Of a DNA stretch of 11,544 bases, positions 6,176 to 11,544 are shown one piece after another. Each line of letters opens with the position of its first letter. Position 1 is the stretch's first letter. This DNA is from an uncultured bacterium. Its GTDB lineage: Bacteria > Bacillota > Clostridia > Christensenellales > Borkfalkiaceae. Both the position numbers and the translations under genes were made by a program. The stretch spans positions 1 through 11,544 of the forward strand of contig CAKXBD010000063.1 in assembly GCA_934871445.1 (NCBI GenBank), given 5' to 3'. The notes under the pieces are model-generated. The model made no database searches. It worked only from the letters and a program-made list of their open reading frames with translations, and had not been told where the DNA came from.

Positions 6176-9100
6176 ATGAAAGAACAGATTTTGTCCCGCG
6201 GCAGCGTCGCGGGGCTGACGGACGAACAGGTGCTTGCCTCCCGTCGGCTCCACGGCGCCAACACCCTTACGAAGCGAAAGAGAAAGGGGTTTTTTCGTCA
6301 ATATTTGAGCAGTTTCGGCGATCCCATTATCAAGATTTTATTGGTCGCCTTGGCAATCAACGTCATTTTTCTTTTCCGAAATTCCGATTGGATGGAGTCT
6401 GCGGGAATCGCCGTGGCGGTATTTCTCGCCACCTTTGTTTCCACTCTGTCCCAATACGGCAGCGAATCGGCCTTTATCGAATTGCAGCGCGCTTCGGCGA
6501 ACATCGAATGTCGCGTACGGCGTGCGGGCGGAGTCCGTTCTCTGCCCGTCGGGGAGCTCGTCGTCGGAGACATCGTTCTCCTCGAAGCGGGCGAAAAAAT
6601 TCCCGCGGACGGCTTACTCCTTTCGGGGAAGCTGAGCGTAGACCAATCCGCGCTCAACGGCGAAAGCGCGGAAGCGGAAAAATTGCCGCTGTCCGCCGGC
6701 GGGGATTGGGATCTGATGCACAAAAATCAGCTTTTTCGCGGCAGTATCGTCTCCGCGGGGGAAGGCGTCATGCGCGTGGAGCGCGTGGGAGATAAGACCT
6801 TTTACGGAGGGCTGGCGCGGGAGATGCAGGACGAACCGCCCGAAAGTCCGCTTCGCGTCAAGCTGGCGGGACTTGCCAAGACGCTCAGTCGTCTGGGATA
6901 TATCGCGGCCGTTCTCATAGCCTTGGCGGATCTCTTCAACAGCTTTTTCATCGATAACGGAATGAATTTCGCGCTCGCCTTTGCGGATATGCGGAATTGG
7001 AAAGTCTGCGTTCCCCGACTCATGCACGCCCTCACGCTGGCAATCGCCATCGTGGTGGTCGCGGTGCCGGAAGGGCTGCCTATGATGATAGCCGTCGTTC
7101 TCTCATCGAATATGCTGAGAATGTTGAAGGATAAAGTCATGGTCAGAAAGCCCGTCGGCATAGAGGCTTCGGGAGGGGTGAATATCCTCTTTACCGACAA
7201 GACGGGCACGCTCACGAAAGGCGAATTGGAAGCGGTAAAATACATAGACGGGAGCGGGCAGGTATTCGACGGCGTCGATTCCTGCGGAAAAATTGTCGCG
7301 GAGCTTTTAAGACTGAACGGAGTATTCAATTCGGGCAGCGTCGTGTCGGCGAATAAGGCTTTGGGCGGAAACGCCACCGACCGCGCGCTGCTCAAAGGCG
7401 TTTTGCCGCTCTCCTTCCGCGCGGAGAATTATCTTAAAGTCAGCGCCTTTCCTTTCGACAGTGCCCATAAATTTTCTGCGGCTTGCGTGCGCGCGGAAAA
7501 CGGCGGAAGCATGCCGATATTCGGGGCAAAATGCACCTTCGTCAAGGGCGCGCCCGAAAAAATTCTGCCGTTTTGCGAAAATTACGTGTCTCCGAACGGT
7601 GCGCTTTGTCCCTTCGACGCCGAGGAAATGAGCCGAAAACAACGCGCCATGACTTGTAGGGCGATGCGCGTGCTGGCAGTGGCGGTCACTCGCTCGGACG
7701 TGACGGGGGAAAAGGATTTGCACGGGCTTACCTTTGTCGCGCTCGTCGGAATCCGCGACGATATTCGCGCGGAGGTTCCCGCGGCGATTGCCGAGGTCAG
7801 GAGAGCGGGAATTCAGGTCGTCATGATTACGGGCGACAATATCGAAACGGCAAAGGCGGTCGCGGAAGAAGTGGGCCTTTTACAACCGTTGCAGGACCTC
7901 TCGCCCACGGCAAAAAACAGGGGATTTTCCCATTTCGCGCACAGGGGACGGAACGGATTCAATAGGAAAGACGGAGCGGAAAACCATGCGGAAAACCGTA
8001 AGGGGAATTATATGGAAACGCGCATGGGAAACGATGGAAGAAAACTTGCGGAAATGCGCGGGGAAAATCGCGGGAGAAAGCCTGCGGGAATATATACGGA
8101 AGATCGTAGGGGAAATCATGAAGAAAATTCCGTGGGGGATCGCGTAGAAAAGAATCGCTTGAATTTTGCGGCGGATAGGGATAACTCCCCTCTCGTCATT
8201 ACGGGAAAAGAGCTGGCGGCGATGACGGACGAAGAGGTTTTGAAGCTGTTGCCGCGGCTTCGCGTGGTGGCGCGGGCGCTGCCGACGGATAAGAGCCGTC
8301 TCGTCCGCTTGGCGCAGTCCAAGGGGCTGGTTACGGGCATGACGGGGGACGGAATCAACGACGCGCCCGCGCTCAAAAAGGCGGACGTCGGCTTCGCTAT
8401 GGGAACGGGTACGGAGGTCGCCAAAGAGGCGGGCGACATCGTTATCCTCGATAATAATTTTGCCTCGATTGCAAAGGCGATTCGCTACGGCAGAACGATT
8501 TTCAAGAGTATCCGAAAATTCGTCGTCTTTCAACTGACCATGAATTTATGTGCCGTCGGCGTGTCGCTCATCGCTCCGTTTATCGGTATAGATACTCCCG
8601 TCACGGTCATTCAGATGCTTTGGATAAACATTATTATGGATACGCTGGCGGGATTAGCGTTCGCGGGAGAGCCTCCTTTGAGGGAATATATGGAGGAACG
8701 TCCCACTAGACGAAACGAGCCCGTTTTGAGCCGTCACATGATTCGACAGATCGTTTTTACGGGCATCTATACCGTGGGGCTCTGTCTCGTTTTTCTGAAA
8801 GCGCCCTTCTTTCGGGAATTTTTCCGCTACGAGGAAAATAAGCTGCCCTTCTATACGGCGTTTTTTGCGCTGTTCGTCTTTTCGGGCGTGTTCAATGCCT
8901 TCAATGCGAGGACGGAGAGAATCAATCTGCTCTCGCATTTGAAAAACAATAAGACTTTCGTCGTCTTTATTCTCATCGTCATCGCCGTACAGCTTCTGCT
9001 CGTCTATTTCGGCGGCACGCTCTTCCGCTGCTGCGGGCTCGCGCCCAAAGAGCTCGCGTTGACGCTGGCGCTCGCCGCGACCGTCATTCCCGTCGATTTT

Positions 9101-9220
9101 ATCAGAAAGGTTCTCTATAAAAAGGCGGTAAAGAGTCGGGACCGCATTCTCGGCAAACGCTTGACGAAAGGGAAGAAATACGGTATAATAAAGAAAAACT
9201 TAGGGGAGGAAAGAATTTGA
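6176..9220 (+). CDS. Ca2+-transporting P-type ATPase, PMCA-like (P2B), with in-frame repetitive insertion
   Basis: A 1014-residue ten-helix ion pump of the plasma membrane, expected to export Ca2+ using ATP. Helices lie at about 50-67, 73-95, 241-261, 283-312, 782-805, 810-831 and four more near the C-terminus. Visible motifs: actuator loop NGES (161-164; usually TGES), M4 PEGLP (298-302), phosphorylation motif DKTGTLT with Asp341, nucleotide-domain KGAPE (457-461), TGDN (552-555) and TGDGINDAP (723-731). In M5, Asn790 is followed by Ala793 where SERCA has Glu; in M6, Asn818 and Asp822 are present (WINIIMDT). That is the one-calcium PMCA pattern, by family knowledge. Residues about 573-670, between TGDN and LVITGKEL, are an extra hydrophilic, repetitive block not normal for the family. 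The ATG has AAGGAG with a 7-base gap. It follows the XRE gene and its stop overlaps the TTG start of the next gene. Confidence 0.94.
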   Translation: MKEQILSRGSVAGLTDEQVLASRRLHGANTLTKRKRKGFFRQYLSSFGDPIIKILLVALAINVIFLFRNSDWMESAGIAVAVFLATFVSTLSQYGSESAFIELQRASANIECRVRRAGGVRSLPVGELVVGDIVLLEAGEKIPADGLLLSGKLSVDQSALNGESAEAEKLPLSAGGDWDLMHKNQLFRGSIVSAGEGVMRVERVGDKTFYGGLAREMQDEPPESPLRVKLAGLAKTLSRLGYIAAVLIALADLFNSFFIDNGMNFALAFADMRNWKVCVPRLMHALTLAIAIVVVAVPEGLPMMIAVVLSSNMLRMLKDKVMVRKPVGIEASGGVNILFTDKTGTLTKGELEAVKYIDGSGQVFDGVDSCGKIVAELLRLNGVFNSGSVVSANKALGGNATDRALLKGVLPLSFRAENYLKVSAFPFDSAHKFSAACVRAENGGSMPIFGAKCTFVKGAPEKILPFCENYVSPNGALCPFDAEEMSRKQRAMTCRAMRVLAVAVTRSDVTGEKDLHGLTFVALVGIRDDIRAEVPAAIAEVRRAGIQVVMITGDNIETAKAVAEEVGLLQPLQDLSPTAKNRGFSHFAHRGRNGFNRKDGAENHAENRKGNYMETRMGNDGRKLAEMRGENRGRKPAGIYTEDRRGNHEENSVGDRVEKNRLNFAADRDNSPLVITGKELAAMTDEEVLKLLPRLRVVARALPTDKSRLVRLAQSKGLVTGMTGDGINDAPALKKADVGFAMGTGTEVAKEAGDIVILDNNFASIAKAIRYGRTIFKSIRKFVVFQLTMNLCAVGVSLIAPFIGIDTPVTVIQMLWINIIMDTLAGLAFAGEPPLREYMEERPTRRNEPVLSRHMIRQIVFTGIYTVGLCLVFLKAPFFREFFRYEENKLPFYTAFFALFVFSGVFNAFNARTERINLLSHLKNNKTFVVFILIVIAVQLLLVYFGGTLFRCCGLAPKELALTLALAATVIPVDFIRKVLYKKAVKSRDRILGKRLTKGKKYGIIKKNLGEERI
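7942..8150 (+). repeat. Degenerate purine-rich repeats inside the ATPase gene
   Basis: The strand shows a loosely repeated unit of roughly 11-15 bases built on GGRAAN followed by a C/G-containing spacer (for example GCGGAAAACCAT, GCGGAAAACCGT, GGGGAAAATCGC, GGGGAAATCATG). In protein it reads as Asn/Arg/Glu/Gly-rich text (AENHAENRKGN, EMRGENRGRKPAG, EDRRGNHEEN). It stays in frame and lies between two conserved P-domain motifs, so it looks like expansion of a short sequence rather than an added domain. Confidence 0.65.
9161..9189 (+). promoter_or_regulatory. Sigma-A promoter inside the 3' end of the ATPase gene
   Basis: TTGACG (9161-9166), a 17-base spacer and a perfect TATAAT (9184-9189). Predicted start is near 9196, just before the GGGGAGG ribosome site (9203-9209) of the 64-residue gene. 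It would let that gene be expressed without the ATPase. Confidence 0.75.
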
Positions 9221-9411
9221 CGGAAGAAGAAAAATTTGCGGCTTACGAAAAAATGCACGAGTGGGTAAAAGACGAGGTCGCGCGGCTGACGGAAAAGCTG
9301 GAAAAGCTCAAATCGGAGGGAAAGACCAAAACGGTCTCTTACCGTGAGACTTTGGGCTGGCGGACCTATTACAAGGAGCTTTTGGAGCTGTATGAAAGAT
9401 TCGGGCTTTAA
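9217..9411 (+). CDS. Small charged helical protein, function unknown
   Basis: A 64-residue soluble protein starting with TTG, which overlaps the ATPase stop (TTGA). GGGGAGG lies seven bases upstream, so the start is well supported. The sequence is highly charged: an N-terminal helix MTEEEKFAAYEKMHEWVKDE continues into a heptad-like stretch VARLTEKLEKLKSEG, then a TKTVSYRETLGWRTYYKELLELYERFGL segment with several aromatic residues. It may form a helical hairpin or coiled coil and act through a partner. There is no signal peptide, membrane helix or cysteine. Context (overlap with the Ca2+ pump, own promoter) suggests a small accessory or regulator of the pump, but it may be unrelated. I do not recognise a family. 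No terminator was seen after it. Confidence 0.8.
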   Translation: MTEEEKFAAYEKMHEWVKDEVARLTEKLEKLKSEGKTKTVSYRETLGWRTYYKELLELYERFGL

Positions 9412-9468
9412 GGGGAAAATTTTTCACAAAGGATTTACAAAACCCGCACATTCCGCAAACGAATTAAA

Positions 9469-9497
9469 TTGACTTTTTTCGCAAATAATAGTACAAT
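9469..9497 (+). promoter_or_regulatory. Sigma-A promoter placed to give a leaderless mRNA
   Basis: TTGACT (9469-9474), a 17-base spacer and TACAAT (9492-9497). The ATG of the zinc-ribbon gene begins at 9504, seven bases after the -10, which is where transcription should start. There is no room for a ribosome site. Confidence 0.82.
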
Positions 9498-9503
9498 CAA
9501 AGC

Positions 9504-10079
9504 ATGAGTAAGATTTGCCGAAAATGCGGCTATGAGGCCGACGATAACGCGAAATTCTGTATTCGCTGCGGCGCGCATTTTTCCGAAGACTCCGAGGATA
9601 AGGCGGAAGCGGAAACGGAACGGGCGGCGGGCGGAACGCAGGAAAAAGCTCCCGACGAAAATTTGTCGGGACAGGATTTTTCCACGCCTCGGGACGAGAA
9701 CGAGACAAAAATCGGGGCGGAGTGGCAGGGGAACGGCTGCCGTTGGTACGGTTCGTCGCCCTATTCGGATTCCGCCGACGGAAAATTTTCTGCGGAGGAT
9801 TATGAATCCCGCCGCAGAGAACAGGTCGAGGCGGCGAAAAAAAAGCGCCTTACGGAGCGAAGGAAGATACTGTTTGCGCTGGCGTTCGTGGGACTTTTGC
9901 TCGACTTTATCTGCGGTATCGGTTTTCTGATGTGCCTGCCCGTGGCGATCGTCGCTTCGGTGGACGCAAAGCGGCTGTACGTCTCCGAAAAAAAGACTAG
10001 TGCGCAGCTCATCTGGGCCATGGTGGTGGGATATGTCGGTGCGGTGCTCGGATTGATTTTCTTTATTCTTCTCATATAG
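9504..10079 (+). CDS. Zinc-ribbon membrane protein with acidic linker, probably leaderless
   Basis: A 191-residue protein. An N-terminal zinc ribbon has Cys5/Cys8 (CRKC) and Cys19/Cys22 (CIRC). A long acidic and Gly/Ser-rich linker (about 27-100) is probably disordered, followed by a basic stretch RRREQVEAAKKKRLTERRK (103-121) and two hydrophobic segments at about 122-150 and 168-191, ending in the membrane. The hydrophobic pair with an intervening VDAKRLYVSEKK loop recalls DUF4190-like tails. The zinc ribbon starts at residue 5, so no later start can be used, yet no ribosome site precedes the ATG; the promoter -10 ends seven bases before it, which points to leaderless translation. The architecture mirrors the zinc-ribbon membrane protein at 752-1252, with domain order reversed. 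The zinc ribbon and basic stretch should be cytosolic. Function unknown. Confidence 0.86.
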   Translation: MSKICRKCGYEADDNAKFCIRCGAHFSEDSEDKAEAETERAAGGTQEKAPDENLSGQDFSTPRDENETKIGAEWQGNGCRWYGSSPYSDSADGKFSAEDYESRRREQVEAAKKKRLTERRKILFALAFVGLLLDFICGIGFLMCLPVAIVASVDAKRLYVSEKKTSAQLIWAMVVGYVGAVLGLIFFILLI

Positions 10080-10083
10080 ACGC

Positions 10084-10157
10084 GGCGCTTCGGCGCGTAG
10101 CATAGACATAGCGAGCTTTTTGCGGCTTTGATAAAATTTCATAGGCGTTTCGGCGCG
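10084..10157 (+). repeat. Pair of near-identical 14-base repeats in intergenic gap
   Basis: GGCGCTTCGGCGCG (10084-10097) and GGCGTTTCGGCGCG (10144-10157) differ by one base and start 60 bases apart, between the zinc-ribbon gene and the next gene. The first can form GCGC-TTCG-GCGC, a stable UUCG-type hairpin directly after the stop codon, but it has no T-run. The second ends at the GGAGG preceding the next gene. Function unknown. Confidence 0.4.
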
Positions 10158-10188
10158 GAGGTACATAATTCTGCATATGGGAGTGCAT

Positions 10189-10563
10189 ATGTTGGACAAA
10201 AGGACCTCCGCGCTTTTACAATCCATCAACGATTTTTGTTCTTCGGGAACGTACAAAATTTTTTCCGAAGAGGATTTTCTTTCGGCTTTTCCCGAAAAAT
10301 GGGGCGTCACCGCGGAAGCGCTGGCGCAGATGCTCGATTATCTGTCGGAAAACGGCTACATAAACGTCAAGTATTCGGGCGGAGGCATGTACTGCATCTG
10401 TCCGCTTCCCCTCGGCCGCGGCTATTGCGAACAGGAGGCGGAAAAGCGCAGCGAATGCGTTTTGCAGCTCAAATACTTCATGTCCGCGGCGTTTTTCGGT
10501 TCCTTCGCGGGCTCGGTGCTCGGCGTTTTGATTTTTGCCGTCATCTATCTCGTCATGCGATGA
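10189..10563 (+). CDS. Winged-helix-like protein with one C-terminal membrane helix (paralogue 1)
   Basis: A 124-residue protein. Residues 1-78 read like a small winged helix: MLDKRTSALLQSINDFC, EEDFLSAFPEKWGVTAEALAQ, LDYLSENGYINVKYSGGGMYCI. A short charged link is followed by a hydrophobic helix at about 98-122 and a final Arg, so the soluble domain is probably cytosolic and tail-anchored. The ATG at 10177 is four codons upstream, but 10189 is preferred because GGGAG lies five bases before it and the paralogue downstream also begins ML-x-[KR]-R. Ungapped comparison with that paralogue gives about 16 identities in the first 57 residues (Met1, Leu2, Arg5, Ser7, Gln11, Cys17, Asp29, Leu31, Pro35, Thr41, Tyr57 among them). 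No convincing promoter was found. DNA binding is not shown; it could equally be a protein-interaction fold. Confidence 0.82.
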   Translation: MLDKRTSALLQSINDFCSSGTYKIFSEEDFLSAFPEKWGVTAEALAQMLDYLSENGYINVKYSGGGMYCICPLPLGRGYCEQEAEKRSECVLQLKYFMSAAFFGSFAGSVLGVLIFAVIYLVMR

Positions 10564-10652
10564 GTGAGGCGGGAGTGCGCCGAAAGGCTTGACGGGTAAA
10601 AAACGGACGGATTGTAAAAAGACCGTACTGCGGAATCAAAAAGGGAGGAATT

Positions 10653-11009
10653 ATGCTGAATAGAAGGGAAAGCGAAGTAATGCAGGCGGTATATTCCCTC
10701 TGTCGGGAAGACGGCCGCTGCCTCATCGCGCCGGCGGATCTTTTGAAATTGTTGCCGAAAAAGGAAAAATGCACCGAGGAAAAGCTGGAAAAAATTTTGA
10801 AGGCTCTCGAATTGGACGACTATTTTGAAATGATTTCTTCGGACCGAAAAGGCGAAAAAATGTACGTCATCACGCTGCACCCCAACGGCTTCGCGTTCAA
10901 GCGCTCTTCCGTGCAGATGCGCCGCGATTTGTTCTTCAAAGTCTCCTGGACCATTCTTTCCGCCATTCTCGCCTTCCTCGTCGGTCTCCTCATGAAACGA
11001 ATCTTTTGA
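10653..11009 (+). CDS. Winged-helix-like protein with one C-terminal membrane helix (paralogue 2)
   Basis: A 118-residue protein with the same layout as its upstream neighbour: a soluble part of three helices and a beta wing (MLNRRESEVMQAVYSLC, PADLLKLLPKKEKCTEEKL, ALELDDYFEMISSDRKGEKMYVITLH), a basic stretch KRSSVQMRRD (83-92), then a membrane helix at about 94-114 ending LLMKRIF. GGGAGG lies four bases before the ATG. From memory, proteins with this MLNRRE...KGEKMYVI pattern are widespread in Clostridia as uncharacterised proteins, but I cannot name a family. The basic juxtamembrane stretch suggests the soluble part is cytosolic. The 89-base gap to paralogue 1 has a TTGACG at 10589-10594 but no good -10. 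uvrB follows after 150 bases with its own promoter. Confidence 0.86.
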   Translation: MLNRRESEVMQAVYSLCREDGRCLIAPADLLKLLPKKEKCTEEKLEKILKALELDDYFEMISSDRKGEKMYVITLHPNGFAFKRSSVQMRRDLFFKVSWTILSAILAFLVGLLMKRIF

Positions 11010-11037
11010 AGAAATTGTATTTATATGCCCGAATCGG

Positions 11038-11066
11038 TTTACTTTTTCGGCATAATATGCTATAAT
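11038..11066 (+). promoter_or_regulatory. Sigma-A promoter of uvrB
   Basis: A perfect TATAAT (11061-11066) preceded by TGC (extended -10); the -35 is weak, TTTACT (11038-11043), at 17 bases. Predicted start is near 11073, leaving a leader of about 87 bases that contains a CCTTTTC-GG-GAAAAGG stem. An imperfect hairpin (ATGCCCGAA/TTCGGCAT, 11025-11053) overlaps the promoter spacer. Confidence 0.78.
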
Positions 11067-11067
11067 A

Positions 11068-11081
11068 CAAACGAATGTTCG
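11068..11081 (+). promoter_or_regulatory. LexA (SOS) box in the uvrB promoter
   Basis: CAAACGAATGTTCG agrees at 12 of 14 positions with the Bacillus-type SOS box CGAACRNRYGTTYC; the GTTCG half-site is intact and the other half has one mismatch. It begins two bases after the -10 and covers the transcription start, where LexA would block transcription. uvrB belongs to the SOS regulon in Firmicutes, which supports the call. Confidence 0.72.
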
Positions 11082-11159
11082 CAAAATATGGGCGATAAGG
11101 CGCCTTTTCGGGAAAAGGAGCATGAGGAGCGCGAGGTCGCCTGTAACGGAGGGAGAGTT

Positions 11160-11544
11160 ATGGAATTTAAACTTCATTCCCCCTTTCAGCCGACGGGCGA
11201 TCAGCCGCAGGCGATAGAGAAACTGACGGAAGGGGTGCTGGACGGAATCCGCACGCAGGTATTGGTGGGCGTGACGGGGAGCGGCAAGACGTTCACGATG
11301 GCGAACGTCATCAAAAACGTCAACCGCCCGACGCTGGTCATCGCGCATAATAAAACGTTGGCGGCGCAGCTCTGCAACGAGTTTCGGGAGTTTTTTCCCG
11401 AAAACCGAGTGGAATATTTCGTTTCGTATTACGACTATTATCAGCCGGAGAGCTATATTCCCTCCACGGATACTTACATTGAAAAGGACCTGAGCCTGAA
11501 CGACGAAATCGATAAATTGAGGAATTCGGCGACCTGTTCCTTGA
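11160..11544 (+). CDS. uvrB: UvrABC excinuclease subunit B (partial, C-terminus off window)
   Basis: The first 128 residues are visible. UvrB is the damage-verifying helicase-like subunit of nucleotide excision repair: it is loaded on DNA by UvrA, clamps a strand with its beta-hairpin and recruits UvrC. Seen here are the family N-terminus FKLHSPFQPTGDQPQAI, Walker A GVTGSGKT (37-44), motif PTLVIAHNKTLAAQL (57-71), and the beta-hairpin region FVSYYDYYQPESYIPSTDTY (87-106) with its aromatic cluster, then EIDKLRNSAT. All match ordinary UvrB with no visible defect. GGAGG seven bases upstream fixes the ATG at 11160. A sigma-A promoter and a LexA box lie in front, so DNA-damage induction is likely. 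uvrA and uvrC, if linked, lie outside the window. Confidence 0.98.
   Translation, partial: MEFKLHSPFQPTGDQPQAIEKLTEGVLDGIRTQVLVGVTGSGKTFTMANVIKNVNRPTLVIAHNKTLAAQLCNEFREFFPENRVEYFVSYYDYYQPESYIPSTDTYIEKDLSLNDEIDKLRNSATCSL

Noticed and set aside
7880..8533. 217-residue open frame on the minus strand within the ATPase gene
   Set aside because: It is antisense to conserved pump motifs (TGDGIND), has no ribosome site or promoter, and its FR/IF-rich repeats are only the mirror of the purine-rich repeats.
9435..10310. 291-residue minus-strand frame opposite the zinc-ribbon membrane gene
   Set aside because: It overlaps a gene with clear CxxC motifs and a consensus promoter; no ribosome site; composition is that of a shadow.
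11122..11217. Short upstream frame (ATG at 11122) overlapping the uvrB start
   Set aside because: AAGGAG is only one base before the ATG, too close to work well, and the peptide (Arg-rich, about 31 residues) is the out-of-frame reading of uvrB.
10545..11348. 267-residue minus-strand frame spanning paralogue 2 and the uvrB start
   Set aside because: It crosses the uvrB promoter, the LexA box and conserved UvrB coding sequence, with no own start signals.
1..11544. Mobile element, CRISPR array, tRNA or rRNA
   Set aside because: No transposase, integrase, terminal repeats, regular spaced repeats or tRNA-like cloverleaf were seen on reading both strands by eye.

Overview
The window looks like chromosomal DNA from a Gram-positive Clostridia-type Firmicute, possibly an uncultured gut lineage; the lineage is inference. 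The supporting signs are near-consensus sigma-A promoters (TTGACT or TTGACG, 17-base spacer, TATAAT/TACAAT/TATACT), strong GGAGG-type ribosome sites, U-tailed hairpin terminators, a Bacillus-type LexA box, and families common in Firmicutes (DegV, XRE with a membrane tail, YdjI-like SPFH protein). G+C is about half by eye. I see no tRNA, rRNA, insertion sequence, integrase or CRISPR array.

Layout. (1) 1-1760: a divergent envelope locus. A YdjI-like SPFH gene runs off the left edge on the minus strand. Facing away from it is a two-gene operon: a two-helix membrane protein with a winged-helix-like part and a zinc ribbon, then a small lipoprotein, closed by a terminator. (2) 1770-2947: a DegV-family fatty-acid-binding protein with its own promoter and a structured leader, meeting a strong bidirectional terminator. 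(3) 2957-4784: an NAD(P)-dependent epimerase/reductase (minus) divergent from a TetR-family regulator (plus), with operator-like dyads between them. (4) 4889-9411: an XRE regulator with eight predicted membrane helices, then a PMCA-type Ca2+ P-type ATPase carrying an unusual repetitive insertion of about 95 residues, then a 64-residue charged protein with its own promoter inside the ATPase gene. (5) 9469-11009: three small membrane proteins. The first is a zinc-ribbon protein that appears to be made from a leaderless mRNA. The other two are paralogues, each with an N-terminal winged-helix-like part and one C-terminal helix. (6) 11038-11544: the start of uvrB behind a sigma-A promoter and a good LexA/SOS-box candidate.

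How the genes may work together. Regions 1 and 5 both encode small proteins that tether a zinc ribbon or winged-helix-like part to the membrane. With the SPFH protein, the lipoprotein and the membrane-anchored XRE, this suggests envelope or stress sensing, but no sequence evidence ties them into one pathway. The XRE protein may control the ATPase that follows it, and TetR may control the divergent reductase. uvrB is standard nucleotide excision repair. I find no clear novel defence or mobile system. The strongest unusual points are the ATPase insertion, the leaderless gene, the promoter hidden in the ATPase 3' end and the membrane-tethered winged-helix pair.
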